Below the pieces are notes generated by a model that was given only the letters and a program-made list of their open reading frames with translations, had not been told where the DNA came from and ran no database searches. Positions 12,634 to 24,774 of a stretch of 64,000 nt of DNA are shown one piece after another. This DNA is from Sipunculus nudus (Eukaryota > Annelida > Sipuncula > Golfingiida > Sipunculidae). How positions within the stretch are numbered: position 1 is the first letter of the stretch; every line of letters begins with the position of its first letter. Where the stretch lies: positions 26,286,008 through 26,350,007 of the forward strand of contig CM049313.1 in assembly GCA_026874595.1 (NCBI GenBank), given 5' to 3'. Both the position numbers and the translations under genes were made by a program.

Positions 12634-15317
12634 ACCTGCCACTACGAATATAACACCTGGGACTGATACTTGTTAAGTGTCTGACAGCCACTGTGAATAT
12701 ACACCAGGGACTGATATTGGTTAAATGTCTACCTGCCACAGTGAATATACACAAGGGACTGATACTGGTTTAGTGTTACCTGCCACTCTGAATATACACT
12801 AGGGTTTAGTGTCTACCTGCCACTGTGAATATACACCAGGGACTGATACTGGTTTATTGTCTACCTGCCACTGTTAATATACACAAGGGTTAAGTGTCTA
12901 CCTGCTTCTGTGAATATACACCAGAAACTGATACTGGTTTAGTGTCTACCTGCCACTGTTAATATACCGAGGGGTTAAGTGTCTACCTGCTACTGGGAAT
13001 ATACACCAGGGAATGATACTGGTTTAGTGTCTACCTGCCACTGTTAATAAACACAAGGGTTTAGTGTCTACCTGCCACTGTGAATATACATGAGGGTTTA
13101 GTGTCTACCTGCTACTGTGAATATACACCAGGGTTTAGTGTCTATCTTCCACTGTGAATATACACCAGGGATTAGTGTCTCCCTTCCACTGTGAATATAC
13201 ACCTGAAACTGATACTGGTTAAGTGTCTACCTGCCACTGTGAATATACATCAGGGTTTAGTGTCTACCTGCCACTGTGAATATACACCAGAAACTGATAC
13301 TGGTTTAGTGTCCACTGCCACTGTGAATATACACCAGAAACTGATACTGGTTTAGTGTCTACCTGCCACTGTTAATATACACCAGAAACTGATACTGGCT
13401 GAGTGTCTACCTGCCACTGTGATTATACACCAGGGAATGATACTGGTTTAGTTACTACCTGCCACTGTTAATATACACAAGGGTTAAGTGTCTACCTGCT
13501 ACTGTGAATATACACCAGGGATTAGTGTCTACCTGCCACTGTGAATATACATGAGGGTTTAGTGTCTACCTGCCACTGTGAATATACACCAGAAACTGAT
13601 ACTGGTTTAGTGTCTACCTGCCTCTGTGAATATACACCAGAAACTGATACTGATTTAGTGTCTACCTGCCACTGTTAATATACACAAGGGTTAAGTGTCT
13701 ACCTGCTACTGGGAATATACACCAGGGATTAGTGTCTACCTGCCACTGTGAATATACATGAGGGTTTAGTGTCTACCTGCCACTGTGAATATACACAAGA
13801 AACTGATACTGGTTTAGTGTCTATCTGCCACTGTGAATATACACCAGAAACTGATACTGGCTGAGTGTCTACCTGCCACTGTGAATATACACCAGAAACT
13901 GATACTGGCTGAGTGTCTACCTGCCACTGTGAATATACACCAGAAACTGATACTGGCTGAGTGTCTACCTGCCACTGTGAATATACACCAGAAACTGATA
14001 CTGGTTTAGTGTCTACCTGCCACTGTGAATATACACCAGAAACTGATACTGGTTTAGTGTCTACCTGCCACTGTGAATATACACCAGAAACTTATACTGG
14101 TTTAGTGTCTACCTGCCACTGAGAAAATACCCCAGAAACTGATACTGGCTGAGTGTCTACCTGCCACTGTGAATATACACCAGAATCTGATACTGGCTGA
14201 GTGTCTACCTGCCACTGTCAATATACACCAGAAACTGATACTGGCTGAGTGTCCACCTGCCACTGTGAATATACACCAGAATCTGATACTGGCTGAGTGT
14301 CTACCTGCCACTGTGAATATACACCAGAAACTGATACTGGCTGAGTATCTATCTGCCACTGTGAATATACACCAGAAACTGATACTGGCTGAGTGTCTAT
14401 CTGCCACTGTGAATATACACCAGAAACTGATACTGGCTGAGTGTCTACCTGCCACTGTGAATATACACCAGAAACTGATACTGGTTTAGTGTGTACCTGC
14501 CACTGTGAATATACACCAGAAACTGATACTGGCTTAGTGTCTACCTGCCACTGTGAATATACACCAGAAACTGATACTGGCTGAGTGTCTACCCGCCACT
14601 GTGAATATACACCAGAATCTGATACTGGCTGAGTGTCTACCTGCCACTGTGAATATACACCAGAAACTGATACTGGCTGAGTGTCTACCTGCCACTGTGA
14701 ATATACACCAGAAACTGATACTGGCTGAGTGTCTACCTGCCACTGTGAATATACACCAGAAATTGATACTGGTTTAGTGTCTACCTGCCACTGTGAATAT
14801 ACATCAGGGTTTAGTGTCTACCTGCCACTGTGAATATACACCAGGGACTGATACTGGTTTAGTGTCTACCTGCCACTGTGAATATACACCAGAAACTGAT
14901 ACTGGCTGAGTGTCTACCTGCCACTGTGAATATACACCAGAAACTGATACTGGTTTAGTGTCTACCTGCCACTGTGAATATACATCAGGGTTTAGTGTCT
15001 ACCTGCCACTGTGAATATACACCAGAAACTGATACTGGCTGAGTGTCTACCTGCCACTGTGAATATACACCATAATCTGATACTGGCTGAGTGTCTACCT
15101 GCCACTGTGAATATACACCAGAAACTGATACTTGCTGAGTGTCTACCTGCCACTGTGAATATACACCAGAAACTGATACTGTCTGAGTGTCTACCTGCCA
15201 CTGTGAATATACACCAGAAACTGATACTGGTTTAGTGTCTACCTGCCACTGTGAATATACATCAGGGTTTTAGTGTCTACCTGCCACTGTGAATATACAC
15301 CAGGGTTTAGTGTCTAC
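12634..15317. repeat. 48-bp minisatellite abutting the POLG splice donor
   Basis: Tandem array of a 48-bp unit and a shorter variant of about 37 bp that lacks the AAACTGATACTGG part. Copies are most regular at 13840-15240 and more diverged towards 12.6 kb. On the minus strand each unit contains GGCAG|GTAGACACT, a good match to a 5' splice site, and shortly before it TATATTCACAG, which resembles a 3' splice site. The first bases of the intron after the 15318-15500 exon are the same GTAGACACT, so the array begins at the donor itself. Because 48 is a multiple of three, frames stay open on both strands (16-residue periodic peptides such as NIHQKLILAECLPATV). These are not considered genes. Confidence 0.95.
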
Positions 15318-15500
15318 CTTTTCTTATAGAACAACTGGCATGCTTCATCTGCCAGTCGCATGAGTGACAGTTGTAGCTCCCCCTGGAGGTCACTAAAGGA
15401 AGCCTCTGCACTCTCAATATAGCGGTCCCAGTTGGTGTTTATTGGAAGATAAGTTGTTCCCATCTCCAGCATTCCAGCCAGGGTCACAGGGTGTGGAATT
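15318..15500 (-). CDS. POLG: DNA polymerase gamma catalytic subunit, exon after Exo III; last exon visible (partial gene)
   Basis: The exon completes arginine AG|A and then gives IPHPVTLAGMLEMGTTYLPI, NTNWDRYIESAEASFSDLQG and a tail ADEACQLFYKK. The HPVTLAGMLEMG-x-x-YLP-x-N-x-NW-x-RY block is diagnostic of POLG and marks the end of the exonuclease domain and the start of the accessory linker. The acceptor is TTCCCAG. The donor is AAAAG|GTAGACACT in phase 2. The first nine intron bases are also the start of the 48-bp minisatellite that fills the next 2.7 kb. The following exon (expected to resemble the conserved DPWLWDL region) was not found between 1 and 15317, so the next intron probably leaves the window. 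Translation through the donor would stop at once at TAG, which supports splicing here. Confidence 0.94.
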
Positions 15501-15653
15501 CTGGGAATATATAACCATTATATTACCACAGCAACCTGTATAAAAGAGATTCACTATGAAAATTCATTAAGGCTAACATTAAGAAATAAGTTTACTCTAA
15601 ACTTTGGACAACAGAAACATGACAAGCACTTTGTAAATAAATGTTGCCCTCAC

Positions 15654-15733
15654 CTGGAGAGGAACTGAGGCCACAACTGACAGAAAACTGCATGGGTGGC
15701 CTTCACGTCAGTGGCACAGTATGTCATCAGCTC
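15654..15733 (-). CDS. POLG: DNA polymerase gamma catalytic subunit, Exo III exon (partial gene)
   Basis: This small exon has 26 codons plus two bases and reads ELMTYCATDVKATHAVFCQL, then WPQFLSR across the next junction. It contains the Exo III signature Y-C-A-x-D-V-x-A-T-H, whose tyrosine and aspartate are the conserved exonuclease residues of family A DNA polymerases. The acceptor is TTCACAG|GAG and the donor is CCAG|GTGAGG. The exon ends in AG, and the next exon supplies A to make arginine. The intron to the next exon is only 153 bases, against 21.8 kb upstream. A 42-bp tandem repeat begins within about 20 bases upstream of its acceptor. With Exo II at 49.6 kb also intact, proofreading residues appear preserved in the part visible. 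Confidence 0.95.
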
Positions 15734-15749
15734 CTGTGAACAAAAAGAA

Positions 15750-16092
15750 CTTCATATGACAAACACTGTCACTGCTCAAGTTAGACATATACTGTAAAAT
15801 AGTAGATTGATATAAATCTGCTTAAATCAGACACTTTACTTCATATGACAAACACTGCATGCTTAAATCAGACACTAGACTTCATCTGACAAATACTGTC
15901 ACTGCTAAAATCAGACATATACTTCATATCACACACTGTCACTGCTCAAATCTGACATACACTTCATATCCAAAAGACTGTCACTGCTCATATCAAACAT
16001 ATACTTCATATCACAAACACTGTCATTGCTCAAATCAGACATATATTTCATATCACAAACACTGCTCAAATCAGACACTATACTCCATAAGA
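15750..16092. repeat. 42-bp tandem array, first segment
   Basis: Unit of about 42 bp with CTTCATATCACAAACACTGT then CACTGCTCAAATCAGACATA, beginning just upstream of the 15654-15733 POLG exon in gene orientation. The array resumes at 20561-21214 and again at 37045-37130. The three segments are pieces of one array split by two insertions. Confidence 0.92.
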
Positions 16093-16583
16093 TTACGTGT
16101 CAGTTGGACGGCCGTCAGTTGGACGGGTCCCATTAAGACAGTCCCAGTTGGATGGGTCCCAGTTAGACGGGTCCCGGTGGGACGGGTCTCATTTAGACGC
16201 TATGTTATATTTATGTGACTTAATTACATACATAAGTAGCCGGGAATTGAAGCTTTATGGGAAAGCCTAACTAAAATAATAAAAGTTTATGTGTGTTGAT
16301 CAAACACAATATAGCTATGAAATTTTATGCAAGCCCTTATACCTGCGTACATGAATTATTGTTCAAAGAGCTATAGATTTTAACCGTTATATTGTTTTCT
16401 TCCCTGAAGATGCTTTCGTGAAAACTGAAATCATTATTTCCTAATATTATCTGTTTCGTCAGAGTTACAATAACAAATCAACATGCAATCAAATGTCAAA
16501 TAAATTAGCGATATCTACTATAATAACCGACGTGCAGTCAACATGCTCTGCCAATTAATGTAAATAAGCAAAATATAAGCTAG

Positions 16584-19354
16584 GTTTTCGGAGAATTCTC
16601 ATATTTTATTCCGATATATCACATAATCCATGTGCTGCCATATTGTCAGTCCAAAATTATGCACATTTCCAAGAAACAAGAGTAGAAAGTCAGTTTGGAA
16701 ACCCCTTAATTACCACATCAGGGATATATGACCGGGAAACCTGCACCTCTAACATGGTCACCGCACTTCAAAGGGAAGTGAGGTCGCTTTATAAATAACT
16801 GATTGTGTAAATAACGAGACTAATTAAGTTGCATTGTTTTCAGAGAATTCTCATATTTTATTCCGATATATCACATAATCCATGTGCTGCCATATTGTCA
16901 GTCCAAAATTATGCACATTTCCAAGAAACAAGAGTAGAAAGTCAGTTTGGAAACCCCTTAATTACCACATCAGGGATATATGACCAGGAAACCTGCACCT
17001 CTAACATGGTCACCCCACTTCAAAGGGAAGTGAGGTTGCTTTATAAATAACTGATTGTGTAAATAACGAGACTAATTAAGTTGCATTGTTTTCAGAGAAT
17101 TCTCATATTTTATTCCGATATATCACATAATCCATGTGCTGCCATATTGTCAGTCCAAAATTATGCACATTTCCAAGAAACACGAGTAGAAAGTCAGTTT
17201 GGAAACCCCTTAATTACCACATCAGGGATATATGACCGGGAAACCTGCACCTCTAACATGGTCACCGCACTTCAAAGGGAAGTGAGGTCGCTTTATAAAT
17301 AACTGATTGTGTAAATAACGAGACTAATTAAGTTGCATTGTTTTCAGAGAATTCTCATATTTTATTCCGATATATCACATAATCCATGTGCTGCCATATT
17401 GTCAGTCCAAAATTATGCACATTTCCAAGAAACAAGAGTAGAAAGTCAGTTTGGAAACCCCTTAATTACCACATCAGGGATATATGACCGGGAAACCTGC
17501 ACCTCTAACATGGTCACCGCACTTCAAAGGGAAGTGAGGTCGCTTTATAAATAACTGATTGTGTAAATAACGAGACTAATTAAGTTGCATTGTTTTCAGA
17601 GAATTCTCATATTTTATTCCAATATATCACATAATCCATGTGCTGCCATATTGTCAGTCCAAAATTATGCACATTTCCAAGAAACACGAGTAGAAAGTCA
17701 GTTTGGAAACCCCTTAATTACCACATCAGGGATATATGACAGGGAAACCTGCACCTCTGACATGGTCACCGCACTTCAAAGGGAAGTGAGGTCGCTTTAT
17801 AAATAACTGATTGTGTAAATAACGAGACTAATTAAGTTGCATTGTTTTCAGAGAATTCTCATATTTTATTCCGATATATCACATAATCCATGTGCTGCCA
17901 TATTGTCAGTCCAAAATTATGCACATTTCCAAGAAACAAGAGTAGAAAGTCAGTTTTGAAACCCCTTAATTACCACATCAGGGATATATGACAGGGAAAC
18001 CTGCACCTCTAACATGGTCACCGCACTTCAAAGGGAAGTGAGGTCGCTTTATAAATAACTGATTGTGTAAATAACGAGACTAATTAAGTTGCATTGTTTT
18101 CAGAGAATTCTCATATTTTATTCCGATATATCACATAATCCATGTGCTGCCATATTGTCAGTCCAAAATTATGCACATTTCCAAGAAACACGAGTAGAAA
18201 GTCATTTTGGAAACCCCTTAATTACCACATCAGGGATATATGACAGGGAAACCTGCACCTCTAACATGGTCACCGCACTTCAAAGGGAAGTGAGGTCACT
18301 TTATAAATAACTGATTGTGTAAATAACGAGACTAATTAAGTTGCATTGTTTTCAGAGAATTCTCATATTTTATTCCGATATATCACATAATCCATGTGCT
18401 GCCATATTGTCAGTCCAAAATTATGCACATTTCCAAGAAACAAGAGTAGAAAGTCAGTTTGGAAACCCCTTAATTACCACATCAGGGATATATGACCAGG
18501 AAACCTGCACCTCTAACATGGTCACCCCACTTCAAAGGGAAGTGAGGTCGCTTTATAAATAACTGATTGTGTGAATAACGAGACTAATTAAGTTGCATTG
18601 TTTTCAGAGAATTCTCATATTTTATTCCGATATATCACATAATCCATGTGCTGCCATATTGTCAGTCCAAAATTATGCACATTTCCAAGAAACACGAGTA
18701 GAAAGTCATTTTGGAAACCCCTTAATTACCACATCAGGGATATATGACAGGGAAACCTGCACCTCTAACATGGTCACCGCACTTCAAAGGGAAGTGAGGT
18801 CACTTTATAAATAACTGATTGTGTAAATAACGAGACTAATTAAGTTGCATTGTTTTCAGAGAATTCTCATATTTTATTCCGATATATCACATAATCCATG
18901 TGCTGCCATATTGTCAGTCCAAAATTATGCACATTTCCAAGAAACAAGAGTAGAAAGTCAGTTTGGAAACCCCTTAATTACCACATCAGGGATATACGAC
19001 CGGGAAACTGCACCTCTAACATGGTCACCGCACTTCAAAAGGAAGTGAGGTCACTTTATAAATAACTGATTGTGTAAATAACGAGACTAATTAAGTTGCA
19101 TTGTTTTCAGAGAATTCTCATATTTTATTCCGATATATCACATAATCCATGTGCTGCCATATTGTCAGTCCAAAATTATGCACATTTCCAAGAAACAAGA
19201 GTAGAAAGTCAGTTTGGAAACCCCTTAATTACCACATCAGGGATATATGACCGGGAAACCTGCACCTCTAACATGGTCACCGCACTTCAAAGGGAAGTGA
19301 GGTCGCTTTATAAATAACTGATTGTGTAAATAACGAGACTAATTAAGTTGCATT
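16584..19354. repeat. 252-bp satellite, 11 monomers with a dimeric higher-order pattern
   Basis: Eleven head-to-tail monomers of 252 bp (one of 251 bp at 18845) at a few percent divergence. Each has TTTTCAGAGAATTCTCATAT, CCATGTGCTGCCATATTGTC and TCGCTTTATAAATAACTGAT. Monomers alternate between GAAACAAGAG and GAAACACGAG from the second to the tenth, so the real period is 504 bp. A 73-codon frame recurs because 252 is a multiple of three. One monomer (near 17957) has a stop from a G-to-T change and another a frameshift, so coding is unlikely. Confidence 0.96.
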
Positions 19355-19645
19355 TCACAATGAATATTATGGTAAGGCATTTTATAAGTTCAGTAAAAAC
19401 AGCCGATTACCCTTTGATAGGTATTTTATTAATCAATAAGACATAACCTCACAAACAAGGTAAACAGAACAACAGTTATCTCTCATGGTCCCTTCTATTA
19501 TTTATCAAAAATGAGCTGAGGAAAGGCTTTATGCATGTAAATATACATATTTATGTTTGTCTGTGTTGTAGTATGTATTTTGGATAAAGTTTATATTCAC
19601 TTATTGCTATCCGCATTTATCCGCATTGCTATTTACTTGGTAAAT

Positions 19646-19653
19646 ACATGAAC

Positions 19654-19688
<35 letters not shown>

Positions 19689-19702
19689 ATGAGAGAGAGA
19701 TA
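19646..19702. repeat. GA microsatellite
   Basis: Imperfect (GA)n tract interrupted by TA and AT, inside the 16093-20560 element. Confidence 0.9.
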
Positions 19703-19909
19703 ATGCCTGAGAGAGATATGATAGAAAGAAAGGAGAAAGATGTTATTTTCATAAAAAAGTGAATGGTTTGAAAAATGAAATTATTATCATATAATACACA
19801 TTCGTTTTATTTCACAGGGAACTTTAATGTTTGGTGGTTCATTTTAATCAACAGAATAATTATCAAAGACCACCGTGCTGTTATTATAACAGTTACAACA
19901 TTGGCTTAG

Positions 19910-19969
19910 ACAACCGGTGCAAATTGTTCGATATTATCATATATAAAATTAAAATGCTATGTATGTATG

Positions 19970-20014
<45 letters not shown>

Positions 20015-20400
20015 AGACAAAAATACAGCAAAATATCCTTGATATTAATCGTTAAGTGATAATAAAACGAGACATAATGCTTGCACATGATGTCGGCGTC
20101 GCCAGTCAGCCGGGTGGTCTATGTAAATAGGCCGTTCATCCTTCATGGCGTTGCAAATGGTTCGATATTTTCATATATACAATTAAAATGCTATATATAT
20201 CTTTATATTTATATATATATAATAAGACAACAAGACTGCAAAATACCCTAGATATTGCAAGGTAAGTGATAATAAATGAGACAATGTAACACGTTGCCAT
20301 ATAGCCGGGTGGTCTATGTGAATGAGCCGTTCATCCTTCAGGACGTTTCAAACTGCTTGATATTTTCATATATTCATTCATATTACTATATATAATTTAA
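19910..20400. repeat. Three-copy tandem repeat of about 180 bp with TA tracts
   Basis: Repeated blocks contain TTCGATATTNTCATATATA, an AT microsatellite (19973-20010), AATAAGACAA, AAATANCCTNGATATT and GTGATAATAAA. The second and third also share GCCGGGTGGTCTATGTNAAT and CCGTTCATCCTTCA. No gene. Confidence 0.75.
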
Positions 20401-20560
20401 AAATACATATATCATAGCCTTCGTGTATTAAACCCATACGTTATTGATAGAGAGTCTGATGGGGACCAATCCAACTGGGATCCGTCGGACTGGGACCCGT
20501 CCAGATAGGATCGAAAAAATCCGACCCGTCTATCTGAAACCCGTCCATTTGGGATGACAC

Positions 20561-21214
20561 ACTCCATAAGACAAACACTGCTTATACTAGACATAAACTT
20601 CATATGACAAACAATGTCAATGCTCAAATCAGACATATACTTCATATCACAAACACTGTCACTGCTAAATACAACATATACTTCATATGAAAAACACTGC
20701 CACTGCTCAAATCAGACATAAACTTCATATGACAAACAATGTCAACGCTCAAATCAGACATATACTTCATATCACAAACACTGTCACTGCTAAATACAAC
20801 ATATACTTCATATAAAAAACACTGCCACTGCTTAAATAAGACATAAACTTCATATCAAAAATACTGTCACTGCTCTTATCAGACATATATTTCATATGAC
20901 ACACACTGTCACTGCTCAAATCAGACATTACTTCATATGACAAACACTACCACTGCTCAAATAAGACATATACTTTATATAGCAAACACTGCCACTGCTC
21001 AAATCAGACATATACTTCATATGACAAATACTGTTACAGCTCGAATCAGACATTCTTTATATCACAAACATTATCCCTGCTCAAATCAGATATATTCTTC
21101 ATATCACACAAAGTGGCACTGCTCAAATCAGACATATAGTTCATATCACAAACACAGCTCAAATCAAATATACTTCATATGGCAAACACTTTCACTGCTC
21201 AAATCAGACATATA
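20561..21214. repeat. 42-bp tandem array, second segment
   Basis: Continuation of the 15750-16092 array with the same unit (CTTCATATCACAAACACTGT, CACTGCTCAAATCAGACATA) and more divergence. It ends at TA|CAGCAGAACC, where the next insertion begins. Confidence 0.92.
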
Positions 21215-21559
21215 CAGCAGAACCTGTCATGAGGGGACACCTGTGGGATATCGCCAAAGTGTCCCTACATTGCAGGTGTCCCTTCATGAGAGGTTGTGAC
21301 AACCTGTGGGCAGGGATACTGATTACTGTATGGAGATTCATTCATAATTATACAAAAGAATAACAGAACTATAAATATATAAAACAATGTTTTTTGTATC
21401 AATAATATATGAAAAAAATATTTATATAGACATCTAATGCAAGAAAGCAGAATCTTTGAGGACATGATAAAATGTTTTTAAAGAGCTTGTTCATTTATAA
21501 TGAAAAATTAATTAAATGGTGGATCATAAGTATAATTTCATAGAAAAAGTTACTATTTA

Positions 21560-22110
21560 CTAACAAGTGACCCATTAGTCATGACGCTCATAGCGGATAC
21601 AATTTGTGCCCCATCTGACTGTCTTGGTGCTCAAAATCATGTTTTCAGCATGAAGTTTGCAAAAAATAGGTCACCATGACCTAATTTCATGTTTCCAAGG
21701 AGACTGGCCTAGATGTTCAGGAAGAAGTTTCTAGGTCTAACAGTTATGATTTATGCCCTGTGTACAGATGAACTGCTTCATCTGAAGATCTGAACAAAGC
21801 CTACAGGCCTAATGCGAACCTGTGCAATGAGATTACACCAGGTATAATGCTTCAATGCTGGACCATTACTTTCAAGAACATGTGTAACATGTATATGAAC
21901 AATGCAAGTACTAAACACTAAGAACAAGAAACAATTAAACAAACATCACTGCTGCAATTCTGGCATGGGTGCACACAACACAAAAACAAGAATATGGGTA
22001 TTCAACAAGGGACTACGTGTATCTGCCAAAATCAGAGTGGGAAAGGTGAAGTGAGGCATGGATTGAGTGGCAAGGGGAAACAGAGTGAGGTGTGTTGCAT
22101 ACTGTTTTCC
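21560..22110 (+). mobile_element. Fragments of family A, D and C 5' ends
   Basis: Three truncated 5' ends lie one after another: AACAAGTGACCCATTAGTCA at 21563 (family A-like), AACAAAGCCTACAGGCCTAA at about 21792 (family D), and AACAAGAATATGGGTATTCA at about 21984 (family C, with AGGTGAAGTGAGGCATGGAT). All run in the same orientation and none is complete. Confidence 0.65.
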
Positions 22111-22319
22111 CTCGTGCATAATCCACACTTTTTCTCCATGAAATAGAAATAAAAAACATTGGTGTGTATTATACATGGAAGCATAATTCAAAACTATTTT
22201 CCCCATCATATTGGACATCATTTGGTGGGCCGACGGTGAGTGATAATAAAGGATTTTATGCAAACGAAGTGTAGACACCCTGAACTTGATCAAATTAGGC
22301 ATAAGAAAACATAATAATA

Positions 22320-22915
22320 GGTTTTATTTACTGTCATAATTTCAAATACTTAAAATATACCATTAATGTAGCTTACAGCCGAAGAACATTGATGATTTGT
22401 GAACTGTAATATGCACAACGATGCATGGTCTGGCTGACCTCATTTAATGTCATTGTTAGTTGATAGATGGCGTCGTGGGCACCAACACTGGGGTTGTTAT
22501 GCCGGGTCATTGATTCTCTTAGGAAATTATCCGTGATACACTTAATCACTTTCTAAACAACTTGAGCCAAGGGAGGAATAATTGCCTAGTGGTTTTCTTT
22601 GTTAATTAGTTACCCTATTGTGTACATCGTCATGATCAGATTGATCAGTTGTACATCAGGGGCACCTCCACTTGAGCGGATTAGTAGGTCGTGTGAGTCT
22701 GTCACGTGGTCAGGGGAAATCTAGGGTCAGCCCCAGGTGACGTTGAAACCATCAACCAGGGTTCCGTAGTCGGTACATGTGCACAACAATAGAACAAATG
22801 GTGAGCCCATACAGGTGACAGCGACCTCACCTATGGGCAATCAACCGGGTCAGTGCTTGATTAGCACGAGTGCTGGTATTAGGCAGGTCAATTTAATAGT
22901 AATATAACAATTTGG
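22320..22915. other. Unassigned sequence in the large element
   Basis: About 600 bases with less repeat character than their surroundings (for example the stretch around GATGGCGTCGTGGGCACC). No ORF above background and no similarity to other parts of the window was seen. Confidence 0.4.
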
Positions 22916-24774
22916 TTAGAAAACAAGTGGCCCGTGGGCCATGACGCTCAGCTGAATTCAAGGAATGTTGAACAATGAGCAAAATGACTGCCAGACTGCA
23001 AACAAATCATGAATTTGTTTAAAAAATGGGTTTCAGTGGGCTTTTGGACAGATGACAACTTCATTTGAAGGTCTCATAAATAGAAAAAAAAAATGTTTAA
23101 AAATTTGAAAAAACTACAGGGAGTGCCACCAGTCTGCAGGAACTGATGAAACACTCCATGATCAATATATATCCAAAGAATCATGGCTATCAAGGCATTA
23201 GTTATTCAGATACTGGAGCTTTTGTTTGTATCAAATTTTTAATTATTCTTGGGGGTATTTATGAGCCTTATAGCTCGGAGAATATGGGTAACAGAAACCT
23301 AATTTCAGGTTTCCAAGGAAATTTTCATTAGTCTCCCTGGATGTCAAGTAAGAAGATTCTAGGTACAGCAGTTACAGTTTGTGGCATGTTAACAGATGAC
23401 CACTTCATTTGAAGGTCTCATAAATAGAGAAAAATTGCCTAAAAAAATGAAAAAATACAGGTGGCGCCACCAGTTTGCAGGAACTTATGGAACACTCCAT
23501 GATCAATATGCCTGCAAAGAATCATGGAGATCAATGCATTGGTTATTCAGATACTGGAGTTTTGTATCAAATTTTTAATTATTCTGAGGGGTACTTACTA
23601 CAAAGGATATGGGTAACAGAGACCTAATTTCATGTTTTCACAGAGACTTTTCATGAACCTCCCTTGATGTCAAGTTAGAAGAATCTAGGTTCAGCGGTTA
23701 CGATTTGTGCCCTGTTAACAGATGACAGCTTCTTTGAAGGTCTCAAAAATAAAGAAAAAATTTCGTAAAAATTGAAAATATACAGATGGCGCCACCAGTT
23801 TGCAGGAATTGATGGAACATCCCATGATCAATATTCATGCAAAGAATCATGGTGATCAATGCAGTAGTTATTCAGAGACTTGAGCTTTTGTATCAAATTT
23901 TGCATTATTCTGGGGGGTACTTTGGAGCCCCATAGCAAGGATATGGGTAACAGAGACCTAATTTCAGGTTTTCAAGGAGATTTTTCATGGACCTCCCTGG
24001 ATATTAAGTTTGAAGATTCCGGGTCCAGTGGTTACGATTTGTGCCCTGTTAACAGATGACAGTTTCATTGAGGTCTGAAAAAAAAGAAAAAAATTTGCAA
24101 AAATTTGAAAAAATACAGGTGGCACCACCAGTCTGCAGGAAGTGATGGAACATCCCATGATCAATATTCATGCAAAGAATCTTGGTGATCAATGCAGTGG
24201 TTATTCAGATACTTGAGCTTTTGTATCAAATTTTGCATTATTCTGGGGGATACTTCAGACCCCATAGCTCTGAGGTTTTGGGTAACAGAGACCTAATTTT
24301 CAGTTTCCAAGAAGACTTTTCATTGGCCTCTCTGCATGTAAAGAAAGAAGATTCTAGGTCCAGCCGTTATGATTTGTGCCCTGTTATCAGATGACCGCAT
24401 CTTTTAAGGTATCAAAAATAGAGAAAGAAAATTGTAAAATATAGAAAAAATACAGGTGGCGCCACCAGTCTGCAGAAACAGATGAAACACTCCATGATCA
24501 ATATCCATGCAAAGAATCATGGTAATCAATGCATTAGTTGTTCAGATATTTGAGTTTTTGTATCAAATTTTCATTATTCTGGGGAGTACTTCAGAGCCCC
24601 ATAGCTTGAAGAATCTGGGTAACAGAGACCTAATTCCAGGTTTCCAAATAGACTTTTCATGGGCCTCCCCGCATGTCAAGATAGAAGATTCTAGGTCCAG
24701 TTGTTACGATTTGTGCCCTGTTAACAGAAGACTGCATCTTTTAAGGTATCAAAAATAGAGAAAAAAATCGTAAA

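Larger units (their letters stand above)
16093..20560. mobile_element. 4.5-kb TIR element with 11-bp target duplication, carrying a satellite
   Basis: The target duplication ACTCCATAAGA is present at 16082-16092 and 20561-20571, on either side of the element and inside the 42-bp array. Both ends have an inverted GTGTCA start followed by several short subrepeats of the type GTTGGACGGGTCCC (16100-16200; in inverted orientation 20455-20555). The element holds the 252-bp satellite (16584-19354), a GA microsatellite, TA tracts and a three-copy repeat of about 180 bp. No transposase is seen. An 11-bp duplication and complex TIRs recall Mutator-like elements, but the class is not assigned. Confidence 0.78.

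Noticed and set aside
14102-15235. Long periodic ORFs on both strands (16-residue repeats)
   Set aside because: A 48-bp tandem unit keeps all non-stop frames open on both strands. They lie in the intron after a POLG exon and have no protein features.
16829-19317. Repeated 73-codon ORFs starting MHCFQRILIFYSDISHNPCA
   Set aside because: They follow from a 252-bp satellite whose length is a multiple of three. One monomer has a stop and one a frameshift, no domain is seen, and conservation is equal outside the frame.
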